From Ephydatia muelleri (lineage: Eukaryota; Porifera; Demospongiae; Spongillida; Spongillidae), in the NCBI GenBank assembly GCA_013339895.1, contig JABACO010000006.1, positions 9,912,938 to 9,976,937 on the forward strand: 64,000 bases of DNA. The letters are read 5' to 3'. Below, piece by piece: positions 43,343-53,737 of the stretch. Under the pieces are notes generated by a model that was given only the letters and a program-made list of their open reading frames with translations, did not search any database and was not told the DNA's origin. Position 1 is the first letter of the stretch. Every line of letters starts with the position of its first letter. The position numbers were made by a program, and so were the translations under genes.

Positions 43343-43630
43343 TATGAGCTGGATCTTACCAAGTGAGGTAGACTCTGGGTGAGGTCCAGAAAGCACAGCC
43401 TCACCAGTACCATGCTTCCCTGGTGATTAAGCAGTATCTAACTTACTCAATGTATGTGGGTGCAATGATGACATAGCCATGGTCCTCAGGTGGGAGGGGC
43501 CAGTGAAATGAGCTGGATATTACCAAGTCAGGTAGCCTCTGAGTGAGGTCCAGAATGCACAGCCTCACCAGTACCATGCTTCCCTGGTGATTAAGCAGTA
43601 TCTAACTGGTGATTAAGCAGTATCTAACTT
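43343..43630 (-). repeat. Interspersed ~165-bp repeat, inverted copies
   Basis: About 1.7 units of the same repeat found on the plus strand at 44028-44215, 49449-49662 and 57408-57812: GTGAGGTCCAGAA.GCACAGC, CTCACCAGTACCATGCTTCC, CTGGTGATTAAGCAGTATCT. A 22-bp piece (CTGGTGATTAAGCAGTATCT and AA) is duplicated at the end. Confidence 0.8.
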
Positions 43631-43864
43631 ATATGGAATATATTGCTGGGCGTAATCTAGAAGAATTGTTGGATACTAATATGGTTAAGGACAAAGCAAA
43701 AGTAATCACAGGTTTAAACAACATTTTGACCATCTTGAAGCGAAACACAATAGTTCATGGTGACTTGCTGCCTCATAATTTTATTATCACTACTGATGAC
43801 GATGATGATTATTGTGTGAGAGTTGTGGACTTTGATTGGGCTGGAGAAGAATCGAAGTGCACGT

Positions 43865-43916
<52 letters not shown>

Positions 43917-43995
43917 TTCATCAATATGGGATTACAATGGCCTTCTGGAGTTCAAGCTGGATCGCAGATTACACATCAGCATGATTTGCATTTAG
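43621..43995 (+). pseudogene. Kinase-domain fragment, paralogue of the 47-48 kb gene
   Basis: The plus frame reads GRNLEELLDTNMVK, then IVHGDLLPHNFIITTDDDDD and RVVDFDWAGEE. The HGDL..HNFI catalytic loop and VDFDW metal-binding motif correspond to HGDLHSSNII and VVDFSWAG of the nuclease-kinase gene at 45453-48612. At the YP position the sequence runs into 49 consecutive C (43866-43914). Beyond it, in another frame, INMGLQWPSGVQAGSQ and HDLHLV match the paralogue's SIKWHADVGRGQ and HDNFLI. It is a decayed 3' fragment. Confidence 0.65.
43866..43914. repeat. Poly-C tract, 49 C, inside kinase fragment
   Basis: Follows CGTA exactly where the related gene has TATCCT (Tyr-Pro), so the run may have grown from a TACCCC codon pair. 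Confidence 0.9.
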
Positions 43996-44027
43996 TTAAT
44001 GAATTAAGACTTGGTAATATCCTTGCT

Positions 44028-44215
44028 CATGTCATTGGCCCCTCCCACCTGAGGACCGTGGCTATGTCATCATTACACACACAAACATTGAGTAAGTTAG
44101 ATACTTCTTTATCACCAGGGAAGCATGGTACTGGTGAGGCTGTGTATTCTGGACCCCTCACCCAGAGTAGTCAACCTGACTTGATAAGATCCAGCTCATA
44201 TCACTGGCCCCTCCT
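44028..44215 (+). repeat. Interspersed ~165-bp repeat, plus orientation
   Basis: One unit beginning CATTGGCCCCTCCCACCTGA and running through GTAAGTTAGATACTTCTTTA to CCACTGGCCCCTCC-like words at 44205-44215. Same family as 43343, 49449 and 57408. Confidence 0.8.
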
Positions 44216-45452
44216 CTTCTACAGCTGGATGGAACTTACTCTGCATGTCTGTGTGAGATGTGGTGACCAATCATTTATTCTAAAAACACGTTACAGTGAC
44301 GTCGACGTTACGACAACGGCCGGAAATTTGATCTCCCGCACGTGACGTGATATCTGTATTTTGAACGAACTTTGTAAGGTTGTGTTTGCTCGTGTAAGTG
44401 GTGTTTAAACAAGTGGCTTTATTATTAGGGAGTTAGTTATGCCTAGCCTAGCGTACGGGAAGCTACGCAACTACGCCGTCCGTATCTGTCATATGGGCCC
44501 CTTCGCCGCTAAAGAGGTTTGCTTATTTGACTTGCAAGGCCCTAAGCGAACGTACTGTACGCCGGTTATTTGATGACTTATAATGCACTAATTATATTGC
44601 CCTAGCGAGCGTCGTTCTGATGTCGGAAAGAATTTTTAATCTACTTTCTCTTTTTTCACTCTAGCTCGCTCTAGAGGTTGCTGTGCTTTTCCCACTAGTG
44701 CCACTGGTATATTCTGTCCCTGGTTTTGGAACATTCAGCTTGTGATACCAAAGGCAAAGGTGAGGCTCCCATGAGGCTTTATTTAGAACCACATACAATA
44801 GGTGTGGGGGTGTTTGGGGGGAGGAAGCTGGTAGAATATGGGGTCAATGTTAGTGACTACTGTCTGGTTACTCTGTTCCTGTTTGAAGAATTAGTCGTGG
44901 ATTGAGCGCTTATTGAACATTCAGCTTTCAGCTTGTGATACTACTACTGTCAAACATCAAAGGGAACGAGTTAGTGAGTAGATAAGATTTTCGGTTTTGC
45001 TCGTATAAGCAGTGCGCTTCATTCCTGGGTAACTGGTTTGTGTTGGCACGAAACATGTCCGCCAGGGTGCCGCGGACATGCCACAGTGGTAAAAGTACAT
45101 AACTGGTTCTTTCTCTGTTCAGTAGGTGTGTTCCTGACAACTGGTTCCTCTAAATTATCGAACATTCAGCTTGTACTGTCATTTTCAAAAGGTGAGGCTG
45201 GCTCGGATGAGGCTTTATTTAGATAGGGACGGGGTGGGAGTGTACACGTGTGGAATCTTTTGTGGGTGTGAAAGAAAAGAAAAAAGAGCCTATGAGCAAC
45301 GCATTATATTACATAACGGAATATCTATACTCGACCATATGATGTATGTATATGATATGTACATGTAGCAAGGGTTTGCACGTGTGGTGAGATTGTGTAA
45401 ACCATTCTATAGGCCATTAACACCACTGTTGAACGTTTTCAAAGTTGACAAG
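44216..45452. other. Upstream region of the nuclease-kinase gene
   Basis: Mixed-composition sequence with no coding block. CACGTGACGTGA at 44340-44351 and GTGACGTCGACGTTACGACA at 44296-44315 are possible promoter-type elements, by motif only. Confidence 0.35.
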
Positions 45453-45804
45453 ATGGCAACAAATGACGGTAGGTGATTACTTAACTATATAGTGGGGTTT
45501 CATTTTGAGGAGGGAAAGCCTTCCCCTTCCTTTTGGAGTGGGAGGGAGAAGCATGAGCTTGGATATCCATCCACACCACCTACCACCTGTCCCCCTTGCC
45601 TTGTTTATTCAGATTTCGAGCTCGGTAGCACTATGGATAGTGAAGATGAAGAAATGGAAGTAGTTGGAACAGGTACAGCAGCAGTAATTAAGTACACCAA
45701 TCACCGTGCTGCTAGTTCATTATGAATAAATAAGTTTAAACACTTGCAAAGTTGAAATGGTTTGTCCTCCATCATATATTAATTAACTTGGGCCATGCTA
45801 TAGG

Positions 45805-45983
45805 CTAGTTGGGCGTAGTCCAACCTTCGCGTTTGGCGGAAGGTCGGCTATACAATATCATCTGATAGCGTATGTGGGCTATTATCACATATACATGTAG
45901 CCCACATACGTTATCAGATGGGTACATACCGCTTTGATACCCGACCTTCCGCCAAACGCGAAGGTCGGGCTACGCCCAACTAG
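45805..45983. mobile_element. 179-bp MITE (CTAGTTGGGCGTAG ends) in intron 2
   Basis: CTAGTTGGGCGTAG on the left and CTACGCCCAACTAG on the right, with inner arms CCTTCGCGTTTGGCGGAAGG against CCTTCCGCCAAACGCGAAGG. A second inner pair is CTGATAGCGTATGTGGGCTA against TAGCCCACATACGTTATCAG. Partial ends of the same family occur at 37506-37528 and about 46034-46090. Confidence 0.85.
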
Positions 45984-46124
45984 GCGGAGGCTATACAAAT
46001 CTTGGTAATAATTGTATGCCAAAACGCTAACTTTAGGTTCGGGCTGCGTCGAACTAGCTAGCTCTAGACCTACCGACCACGCCCAACTGAGCTTTTTAAT
46101 TCACTTTCGTCAATGCCGTATATC

Positions 46125-46220
46125 GTTTTGTCAAGTGAGCGAGTGGCACTCGCAATGTGCGCACACTCGCGAGCGCGTTAATGCAACTCGAGCATGACTC
46201 GCGAGTGACTGCAAGCGACT
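46125..46220. repeat. Cluster of CACTCG/CGAGTG words
   Basis: GCGAGTGGCACTCGC, CACTCGCGAGCGCG, ACTCGAGC, ACTCGCGAGTGACT and GCGACTCGG occur in under 100 bp, within intron 2 of the nuclease-kinase gene. A larger cluster of the same word lies at 55589-55802. Confidence 0.6.
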
Positions 46221-48741
46221 CGGCTGTGCATACATGCTTTTCCCTTCCCACAGCACCAAAGAAGCAGATGTCGGATCCAAGTAAGTGATCCATCATGGGT
46301 ACATACGGGCCCCCATATTTTCCTTGTGATTTTGAGGGAGAGCAGATCCCCTCTTTCCCTTCCCCTCCCCTAGCTGTCTTCTTCCACTTGTTCCTTTCGC
46401 TCAGGAAAAATATATTCAATTAATGAATTTTCTGGGGTTAGAGCAGTCACTCCCCCTCCCCCTCCCCACTCCACTGCATAACATAAAGGCTGAACCCATT
46501 CTCTCTCCAGAATCTAAGTCTAAGAACAGAAAGGGAGCAAAAGAGATTTGGAGAAGGAAGAAGCAATTGGATGTAGAACTTGGAAATCTTATGAAAAAAA
46601 TTACAGCATTAAAGCAAAGCATGATTCTTCCTGATGACGACAACGCAGCCATTGAAATGTTAATATCTCAACTAACTAGGTTGCAGCCTGCAATAGACAG
46701 ACTGATCGAATCACTTGCAAGTGAAAACCAGCGTGAAGAATTAAGTACAAGAGAGCGTTTGTTCACAGGATTAGTACAAGAGAAAACAAAAAAGCCGATG
46801 CGCTCAGGGATTTACAGAAATTACTACAAGATCGGGACAAATGCCTTGAGGATTTAAGTAAGTTACATGTAGTTACTAGTTAACCTTTTGTGTCATAATT
46901 TTTTTTTTCTGTAGTTAGCTCTTCTATTATGATTGTACTTCTATATTAGTTTTAGTTATTATCTGAGCACGAATAATTTATAACATTTGCATGCAATAAA
47001 AAGAGGCAGATTGATTAAGTGGCAGCATAATAAATACATGTAATATAGGACATCTTTGTGAAAATTGTTGTTTACAGCTTTGCCCAGTCACTTTGCTGCC
47101 TCAAGGTGGCTAACTAAGTGTGGCACCTAGAGGTGAAAGTGATCTCCAGCCTATATAATATAGCCTTAATTGGAACTGTGAAAAGTTTATGATTTCATAC
47201 CTTTACATGGTAGTCTGTTATTGCATTGTGAAGCAAATGCTTCAATTTCTTCTTACAGAAAGCATTCCTCTACCACCTCCATCTCTATTCAAAGACTGTG
47301 AAGTATTCAAGGATGTGTGTATGGATTTTGTGGACTACTACACATTGCGAAGTAGTGTGGATTCTCCACCCTGTAATCTAGAGGTACCTCCCACTCTGGT
47401 GTGTCGAGCATTTGAGGATTTCATTTGTAAATTGAAGTCTCCTGAAGAACCCACTGTTGAGTTTATTTCCATAGCTAATCAACTGGCAGCTGTGCAAAGC
47501 TATTGTCACACCCAGGATGAACGCGTAATTTGTGATCAAATTCAGAAAATAATGTCAAACAAGGCCTTTTGTGGAGATTGCAATGTGGGTCCTGTACAGT
47601 TTTCAAGGAAAAACGCTAGAGGCACTTGTCAGACAGATATTTCATTTTGTGTTGACATTTTATGTAAAGATACTTGTATAGCTAGTATTGAGTTCAAAAA
47701 GGATATGGAAGAGGCTACCAGGGAAAACATCGGATACTTTGTCAACATGAATTCAAATAAAATGTTTTTGATTTCAATGTTTGATGGTCACTGTGATGTA
47801 TCAGGTGCCATTCGTATGAAGAAGGATGGCAAGACCATATTGTGGTATCTCCTCTTGCTGAATCAGTTAATTTTTTCTTGCATCCTATTGATGAAATTCG
47901 AAGTGATGAAGTTATGTTAAAAGCTGCAAAGTTTTTGCAGGCCTTAGCAGCTGGCATAGTGTCCTTAAAAGATGAGTATCAGCGCTCCCCTTCAACGTTC
48001 TCTGCTGCTTCAGCTGAAGAACTGTTTGCCCTTTTACCACAATTTAATGGAGAGATTCGTATCAATAAGAGGCTAGGATCATTGACTTTTGGAGGCATTT
48101 CCCAAGGTGGGAGCAGTGTGGTTGTCAAGTTTTTTGCACAGAAATATGGCATAGCTGTGCAGCAATGTCTTCACAATGCAGGATTGGCACCAGAGGTACT
48201 CAAAGAGGTGAAAGTTGGCCGTGTTTGGTCTGCATGTGTTATGACCAATGTAGAAGGGAAGACGCTTTTTGAGTGCCTCAGGGACAACACTCTGACTACA
48301 GATGCTAAAGATTATATCTGCAAGCAACTAAGCAATATTAAGGAAGTGTTGACTCGTAATGGCTATGTTCATGGGGATTTGCATTCCAGTAATATCATTG
48401 TGGCTGCCAATAACAGATTATGTGTAGTGGATTTCAGTTGGGCAGGACAAAGCTCGATTGTCAGATATCCTTGGTCTCTTAACCGCAGCATAAAGTGGCA
48501 CGCAGATGTGGGACGTGGCCAAAAAATATTAACAGAACATGACAACTTTCTCATTGATATCATGATTGAAGATCTAAGTGGAACCTCGTCAAAGAGCCAA
48601 GCCGAATACTGACTGAAAAAATTAACTGGTTTTCTGTGTATGAATGAATGATCCAATATTTGTGTTTGCTTTATGAAATTTAAATTTAAAGAACAATGGG
48701 CGACATGTATATACACTGTTAAAAAAGTCGGACACTCGGCA

Positions 48742-48788
48742 ATCCAAATGTATTTCAATCCCGTGGATTGAAATACATTTGGATTGGT
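48742..48788. repeat. Perfect hairpin, 22-bp arms
   Basis: CAATCCAAATGTATTTCAAT plus CC, a three-base loop, then the complement. Further ATCCAAAT words follow to 48865. It lies just 3' of the nuclease-kinase stop codon, with no typical poly(A) signal recognised. Confidence 0.8.
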
Positions 48789-49099
48789 AAACAATCCAAA
48801 TATTTAACACATTAGCGTTGGATGAAAACAATCCTAAGATTTTGGATTGAAATAATTTGGATTGATGTTTATGCCTTAGTAATTATTTTGACTTAGTGCC
48901 ACGCATTTCAAGACTTTGATTTGATATTGGATCCGCTCATTTCAAGTGGTATTAACGTAAGGATTCGGATAATTACAAAGTGTTTCCCCCCCCATACCAG
49001 TGGCCCTGATTTATTCCTACGGTCTACCCTTTCTCTCCTTTCTACACTCACACATACCCCACACATACCTCCTCCACCTCCTCTTTCTCCTCCCTACAG

Positions 49100-49190
49100 C
49101 GTGGCTATGTGTTCAGACAGAACCCCACTGTTATGCCGTTCTATGACGTCCCGGGCTTAATCAGTGCTGTTATGTGCAGTCCAACTTCCC
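49100..49190 (+). pseudogene. Orphan exon-like block
   Basis: After CTCCCTACAG the frame reads RGYVFRQNPTVMPFYDVPGL, then ISAVMCSP. It looks like real protein but I do not recognise the family, and no flanking exons are evident. The surrounding sequence 49200-49365 is a CTCTCCTCC pyrimidine tract. Confidence 0.3.
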
Positions 49191-49364
49191 ATGTCACCTC
49201 TGACATCATTCCTTTCCTTTTATTCTTCTCCATCCCAGTCTCGTCTCCTCCCTCTCCTCTCTCCTCCTCCCTCTCCTCTCTCCTCCCTCTCCTCTCTCCT
49301 CCCTCTCCTCTCTTCTCCCTCTCCTCTCTCCTCCCTCTCCTCTCTCCTCCCTCTCCTACCATCC

Positions 49365-49442
49365 GCAGTCGGACGGAATGATCGAACGTTTCAATAGGAC
49401 CCTCCTAAGCATGTTGAGTACGGTGCTGGGGGAAGAAGGGGA
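49365..49442 (+). pseudogene. Ty3/gypsy integrase scrap
   Basis: QSDGMIERFNRTLLSMLST matches the strongly conserved HPQSDGQVER.NRTLL.ML segment around the catalytic glutamate of retroviral-type integrases. About 26 codons remain. It is followed directly by the ~165-bp repeat. Confidence 0.65.
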
Positions 49443-49448
49443 GGTGCA

Positions 49449-49662
49449 TTCTGGACCTCACCCAGAGGCTACCTGACTTGGTAAGATCCAGCTCATATCA
49501 CTGGCCCCTCCCACCTGAGGACCATGGCTATGTCATCATTGCACCCACATACATTGAATAAGTTAGATACTGCTTAATCACCAGGGAAGCACGGTACTGG
49601 TGAGGCTGTGCATTCTGGACCTCACCCAGAGTTTACCTCACTTGGTAAGATCCAGCTCATTA
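49449..49662 (+). repeat. Interspersed ~165-bp repeat
   Basis: About 1.3 units, beginning CATTCTGGACCTCACCCAGA, GGCTACCTGACTTGGTAAGA, and ending GGTAAGATCCAGCTCAT. Abuts the integrase scrap. Confidence 0.8.
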
Positions 49663-49721
49663 CAAGATAGCACAGCAAAATCTGTTCTTGAATACTGACA
49701 AATAAATTGCAGTTTTAGCTT

Positions 49722-49912
49722 GAGGTAGGGAGGTGAGGGGACATGAGGGACATGAGGTAGGGAGGTGAGGGGACATGAGGTGAGGGGACATGAGGTGAGG
49801 GGATATGAGGTAGGGAGTTGAGGGGACATGAGGTAGGGAGGTGAGGGGACATGAGGTAGGGAGGTGAGGGGACATGAGGTAGGGAGGTGAGGTAGGGAGG
49901 TGAGGGGACATA
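49722..49912. repeat. Minisatellite GGTAGGGAGGTGAGGGGACATGA
   Basis: About nine units of 15-24 bp built from GAGGTAGGGAGGTGAGGGGA and CAT. G-rich on the plus strand. Minus-strand PHLPTS-type ORFs are artefacts. Confidence 0.9.
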
Positions 49913-49950
49913 AGTCAGCTCCAATGTATTGGTGCAGCTGCTGCATGTAC

Positions 49951-50031
49951 CTGGTCATAATGGGTCACTAGTTCGATGAACTGTCCTAGATTCACAAGAC
50001 TTGAATCCTTGGAAATGACAGCCTTGAACTC
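49951..50031 (-). pseudogene. Orphan exon, helical, unassigned
   Basis: Minus strand, after CAG, the frame EFKAVISKDSSLVNLGQFIE and LVTHYDQ ends at a GTACAT donor (27 codons, phase 0). It can follow the 50510-50595 exon in phase. The family is not recognised. Possibly part of the same gene as the neighbouring orphan exon. Confidence 0.35.
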
Positions 50032-50169
50032 CTGCACTGTAGATACATGTCTACCCAAACTGATCAGTGAATGCACATGTGCTAATTCACATAACTGCTA
50101 CAAAAAATGGTTTGCTCCTTTGTATACCATACCCATATGTGCACACATTACAAATCATATACAAATGCC

Positions 50170-50390
50170 ACACCCTAGTACACACATCCAGCCACACACA
50201 TATCCACACCCAAGCCCACACACACACACACATATGTTGTGTAGGGTGTGTGTGGTTGTTGTGTAGGGTGTGTGTGTGTGTTGTGTAGGGTGTGTGTGTT
50301 ATGTAGGGAGTGTGTGTGGTATGTGCAGGTGTGTACGTGTGTTGTGTAGAGTGTGTGTGTGCGCATGTGTGTAAAAGTGTGTGCCATAGG
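50170..50390. repeat. CA/GT-rich low-complexity block
   Basis: CACA tract to 50230, then GTGTGTTGTGTAGGGTGTGT-type repeats to 50380. Confidence 0.75.
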
Positions 50391-50509
50391 TCTTGACAGC
50401 CAGAAGAACACACACACATGGATCAAGGATAAAATCCCTTCCCTTCCCTTCCCTTGAAGTCTCCCACTGGATCATACACAGGACTCCTCCCTCCCTCTCA
50501 CATCCTCAC

Positions 50510-50595
50510 CTTGAAGAAGGTCAGGTATATATCCACCAACTTCCCTGCCAAGGCCTGGTCTTCTTGGTTCATCGAGACAACAAACACCATAGTAT
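50510..50595 (-). pseudogene. Orphan exon, possibly CEBPZ/Noc1-like
   Basis: Between TTTTCAG and GTGAGG: TMVFVVSMNQEDQALAGKLV then DIYLTFFK. The (A..L)V.IY.TFFK ending recalls the CBF/Mak21 region of CEBPZ/Noc1 ribosome-biogenesis proteins, but one exon is not enough to be sure. Confidence 0.3.
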
Positions 50596-50655
50596 CTGAA
50601 AACAGAGCAGATGGTGGTCAGTGTGTGTGACCTGTTTCCCTGGCCCCAGACCCTG

Positions 50656-50733
50656 CCCTAGTCTCGTCCCTAGACCTGCATACGCAAGCAATTATCACAT
50701 AATGTACAATGCTACGTACAGTGGGTCTGGGAA
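50656..50733. mobile_element. Degenerate MITE of the TAGTCTCG family
   Basis: CTAGTCTCGTCCCTAGACCT on the left and AGTGGGTCTGGGAAACAAG on the right. Shorter and more diverged than the copy at 35530-35636. Confidence 0.55.
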
Positions 50734-50967
50734 ACAAGTCGCACAAACTTGTTCCGTTGCTTCTAAATATTGAAGCACCAATCAGAAAGCTGCTTCATCT
50801 CATGACGCCACTCCCCTGGAGCACTCACCTGCAGCAACTGATGGAGACAGCTGGGCATGACGCTGTGTGTGTTTGCAATTGCAGTTCTATGATGTTTCAC
50901 CTATTTTTTTTAAAATGGATTTTCCACCTGATTTTTCATCACTAAAGGTTTACCTCCCTGGTAAAAA

Positions 50968-51195
50968 CAGGTTGGAAGGTGAAGCAGTGATGGGGATGAG
51001 GCATAGAGGGTGAAGTAGTGATGGGGATGAGGCATAGAGGGTGAAGTAGTGATGGGGATGAGGCATAGAGGGTGAAGTAGTGATGGGGATGAGGCATAGA
51101 GGGTGAAGTAGTGATGGGGATGAGGCATAGAGGGTGAAATAGTGATGGGGATGAGACGTGAAGGCGAAGCAGTGATGGGGATGAGGCATGAAGGT
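50968..51195. repeat. 31-bp minisatellite (GTGATGGGGATGAGGCATAG)
   Basis: About seven copies of GTGAAGTAGTGATGGGGATG plus AGGCATAGAGG. A short CACATGATCCTCTCCCCTCT repeat follows at 51200-51262. Confidence 0.92.
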
Positions 51196-51597
51196 GACAT
51201 GATCCTCACATGATCCTCTCCCCTCTCACATGATCCTCACATGATCCTCTCCCCTCTCACATGCAGTACATTGTACATGCTTTCCCATGCCTAGGGGTAA
51301 GGGTACATTGTTGGCCCTTACATTCTCCCATCATCAGAACATTCATTAAACATTATGTACTCCCTAAACAAACCACCTTCTTTCTGATGTACCTCATGCA
51401 CAAAGGTAGCCCAACCTCTCTCCCCTTAGGTATTTCCTCAACATCCCTTTCTCCTCCTCCTCCTCTAAACATGATCCCAACTGACCTGTAGCAATGCCAT
51501 CGAACAGGCCAAGCACTCAGATTGGTCTTCTGCTGTCTGCTGGGACGAGGGGACAAATGGGTGGAGGTTCCTACGGTTGTTGGGTGTAAGAAAGGTT

Positions 51598-51682
51598 ACA
51601 GAGGGACATGTGTAGTGTGTGGAGGGACATGTGTAGTGTGGAGGGACATGCGTAGTGTGTGGAGGGACATGTGTAGTGTGGA
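51598..51682. repeat. Minisatellite AGGGACATGTGTAGTGTGG, left part
   Basis: About four units of 19-21 bp, interrupted at 51682/51683 by the BEN-carrying transposon. The array resumes in the same orientation at 54128. Confidence 0.9.
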
Positions 51683-52047
51683 CCCTAAGAAAAAAATTAT
51701 CCAAGTCTTGCCAAGACTTACCATGACTTCTTGACAAGACTTGACTGGGATCTATGTCAAGTCTTGGCATGAAAATGGAACAGATCTTACAAGTCCTTTC
51801 ATGGCCATGTAAGATGCCCCCTGTGCCATGTAAATTACACCCATGCAATGCCACACAGTGTATGAAAGATTAATAGTGGTAAACAGCACAATACATGAAA
51901 AATAACTAGGGGAAAAACAGTAAGTCATTTTAGAGTTGATTGACGTCATTTTGTTCAAGCTCAACTATCTCGGCACTTCTGGTTCGCCTTCGTTGTGAAA
52001 ACTGCAAGATCAAAGGGTTCTGTTGGGAACTGCCTCTTGATTGTTGC

Positions 52048-53650
52048 TCAACAAGTCAGTAAGAAGAATCTTGTGTAAGTTTGTTTACCAATTATCCGCT
52101 GAACCTTTTCCGGACACAGTGAAGGCTTTGGGCTTTTCATAGAAGGAAAAAGCAGGGATTCCCGAAGTTCTTTCTTTGAAAAGAAGATGTCAAGCAGCGA
52201 CAAGCCATAGGTGTAAATGTTTCTCTTTGGAATTAGTGTTAAATTAACACCATTGAACTGGATGTAAATACAAGGGATTAGCACATAAAAATTGCTATTC
52301 TAAAACTAACCCAATCCTCTTCATTACGTGACTCCTGGGCAAACTCCACTGCTGAGTTTTCCTTCTTAGAACTACATGTATATCATTTTATAATACATGT
52401 ATATATAATACACTATTCGTAGCTGGGCTTACACTGATTTGGCTTGTTCAGAAATATGGTCAAGTATGTGACTGAGCTTGCCATTTATGCTCATTAACAG
52501 TGTAATCTGTAACAGAAAAGAAGTCATTTATATTGAATAACATAGTAATCACGTACCATTTCTTGATTCTTCCACATGAAAAAGTAAAAGTATACATGTA
52601 CATGTACATAGTTATTTCTTTTTACATTCATTCAGTGCCATATATGCTCTTACCTGTGATTGTTCAGACTCTGAACTGCTAAACTGCTGGCATGTATGGC
52701 AAAATGTGACAGTATTGTCTACAAATGTAAGTTATAGCTTACACTCTTCAATGAAGAAAACTGCAGAATTAAAATAAATGTATGTTGCACAGCACATTCC
52801 ATGCATGCATGCTCACGAACCCTGGCCCAGTCACTAGAAACATGTGAACTGGTAGCTCCCTGTATTGCATCCAATAGAATGGCTCGTTTATGCTGCTCTA
52901 CACTCTGCAGGGGCTTGGATTATGACATCATAGACACAGTTCAAACTTTAGATCCCCATCCTGCATGCACGCTGCTTACTTCTTGTCTTCGCCTGGTGCT
53001 ATCACTTGAAGCAGCATCGCCACCACCTGTACTGCACCACACATCAGCTTGCTTCCACTGAGGCTACATGATATAGACACAGTTCAAACTTTAGATTCCC
53101 ATCCTGCATGCACGCTGCTTACTTCTTGTCTTTGCCTATCACTAGAAGCAGCGTCACCATCATCAGAACTGCGCCACATATCAGCTTGCTTCCACTGAGG
53201 CTACATGATATACACACAGTTCAAACTTTAGATTCCCATCCTGCATGCGCGCTGCTTACTTCTTGTCTTCGCCTGGTGCTATCACTTGAAGCAGCATCAC
53301 CACCATCAGAATTGCGCCGCATATCACCTTGCTTCCACTGAGGCTACATGGTATAGACACAGTTTAGACGTTAGATTCCCATCCTGCATGCGCGCTGCTT
53401 ACTAATACTTCCTGTCTTCGCCTGGTGCTATCACTTATCCTATCGTCGCACGCTAGCTAGCTCGGTACGACTTTTTATTTTAATACACAAGTATATATAC
53501 ATGCATACATTTACACCATGCATATACAGACATTATTAACATATACTTACGAGTTTGCATCTCTTCACATCCTCCTTCTTGTTCAAGGGTCTTTTGCGTT
53601 CTTTTTGCAGTTCTTTTAGGCCTACGTGTGCTTTGCTCAGAATCCGCCAT
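52048..53650 (-). CDS. BEN-domain protein, nine exons, 268 aa
   Basis: Exons 53551-53650, 53409-53452, 53260-53337, 53123-53194, 52980-53057, 52817-52904, 52654-52718, 52435-52506, 52048-52257. All are GT-AG with agreeing phases, 807 nt in total. The N-terminus is basic (MADSEQSTRRPKRTAKRTQK). Next come three tandem exons of the form WKQADMWRSSDDGDAASSD...RRQE, a CHTC-containing exon, a short helical exon (MSINGKLSHILDHISEQAKS) and a C-terminal BEN domain (YGLSLLDIFFSKKELRESLL ... KPSLCPEKVQRIIGK). BEN domains bind DNA or chromatin partners in animals and viruses. Here the gene is cargo of a transposon, so a role in the element's own expression or chromatin state is an inference. Start chosen because ATG at 53650 is the first in frame, downstream of the shared promoter. 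Confidence 0.75.
52980..53452 (-). repeat. Tandemly duplicated symmetric exon (3 full copies plus one partial)
   Basis: Exons 53260-53337, 53123-53194 and 52980-53057 are diverged copies of one phase 0-0 exon of 24-26 codons, each with its own intron, period about 140 bp. The exon 53409-53452 ends in the same DST-RRRQE as the copies and looks like a partial copy with a new acceptor. Because both ends are phase 0, copies can be added or lost without breaking the frame. Confidence 0.8.
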
Positions 53651-53737
53651 TGTCCTTGAAATGCTGAACACGTGAATCAAAATGCGCATGCGTTATTAGA
53701 TTATGTTCTGTTTTTTTTTTTTTTTTTTTTTCAGAAT
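53651..53737. promoter_or_regulatory. Shared divergent promoter with NRF-1-like site
   Basis: Eighty-seven bases separate the BEN ATG from the plus-strand exon. TGCGCATGCG (53683-53692) is an NRF-1-type palindrome, CACGTG is at 53669-53674, and a T20 tract leads to the CAG acceptor at 53731-53735. Bidirectional use is inferred from layout. Confidence 0.45.

Larger units (their letters stand above)
45453..48612 (+). pseudogene. Restriction-endonuclease-fold plus protein-kinase gene, 5 exons, two frameshifts
   Basis: Exons 45453-45468, 45613-45672, 46254-46280, 46511-46857, 47259-48612. Every intron is phase 1 with GT-AG ends. Short N-terminal exons (MATND...DSEDEEMEVVGT...) and a coiled coil precede a domain with DISFCVDILCKDT...IASIEFKKD. 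The D...EFK pair looks like a PD-(D/E)XK nuclease core. A kinase follows: GGISQGGSSVVVKFF (loop and Lys), VHGDLHSSNII (catalytic loop), VVDFSWAG (metal site). The first frameshift is in the A6 run at 46788-46793: upstream ends QEKTKK, while ADALRDLQKLLQDRDKCLED lies in the next frame. The second is at about 47828-47830. Each is repaired on paper by one extra base. Nuclease-kinase fusions of this kind are described among Crinkler-like eukaryotic effector/conflict proteins. Activity is not shown. Confidence 0.6.

Noticed and set aside
43836-44345. 169-codon ORF through the poly-C tract
   Set aside because: Poly-proline from the C run. Only the short stretch after it has paralogue support, and the tail is the interspersed repeat.
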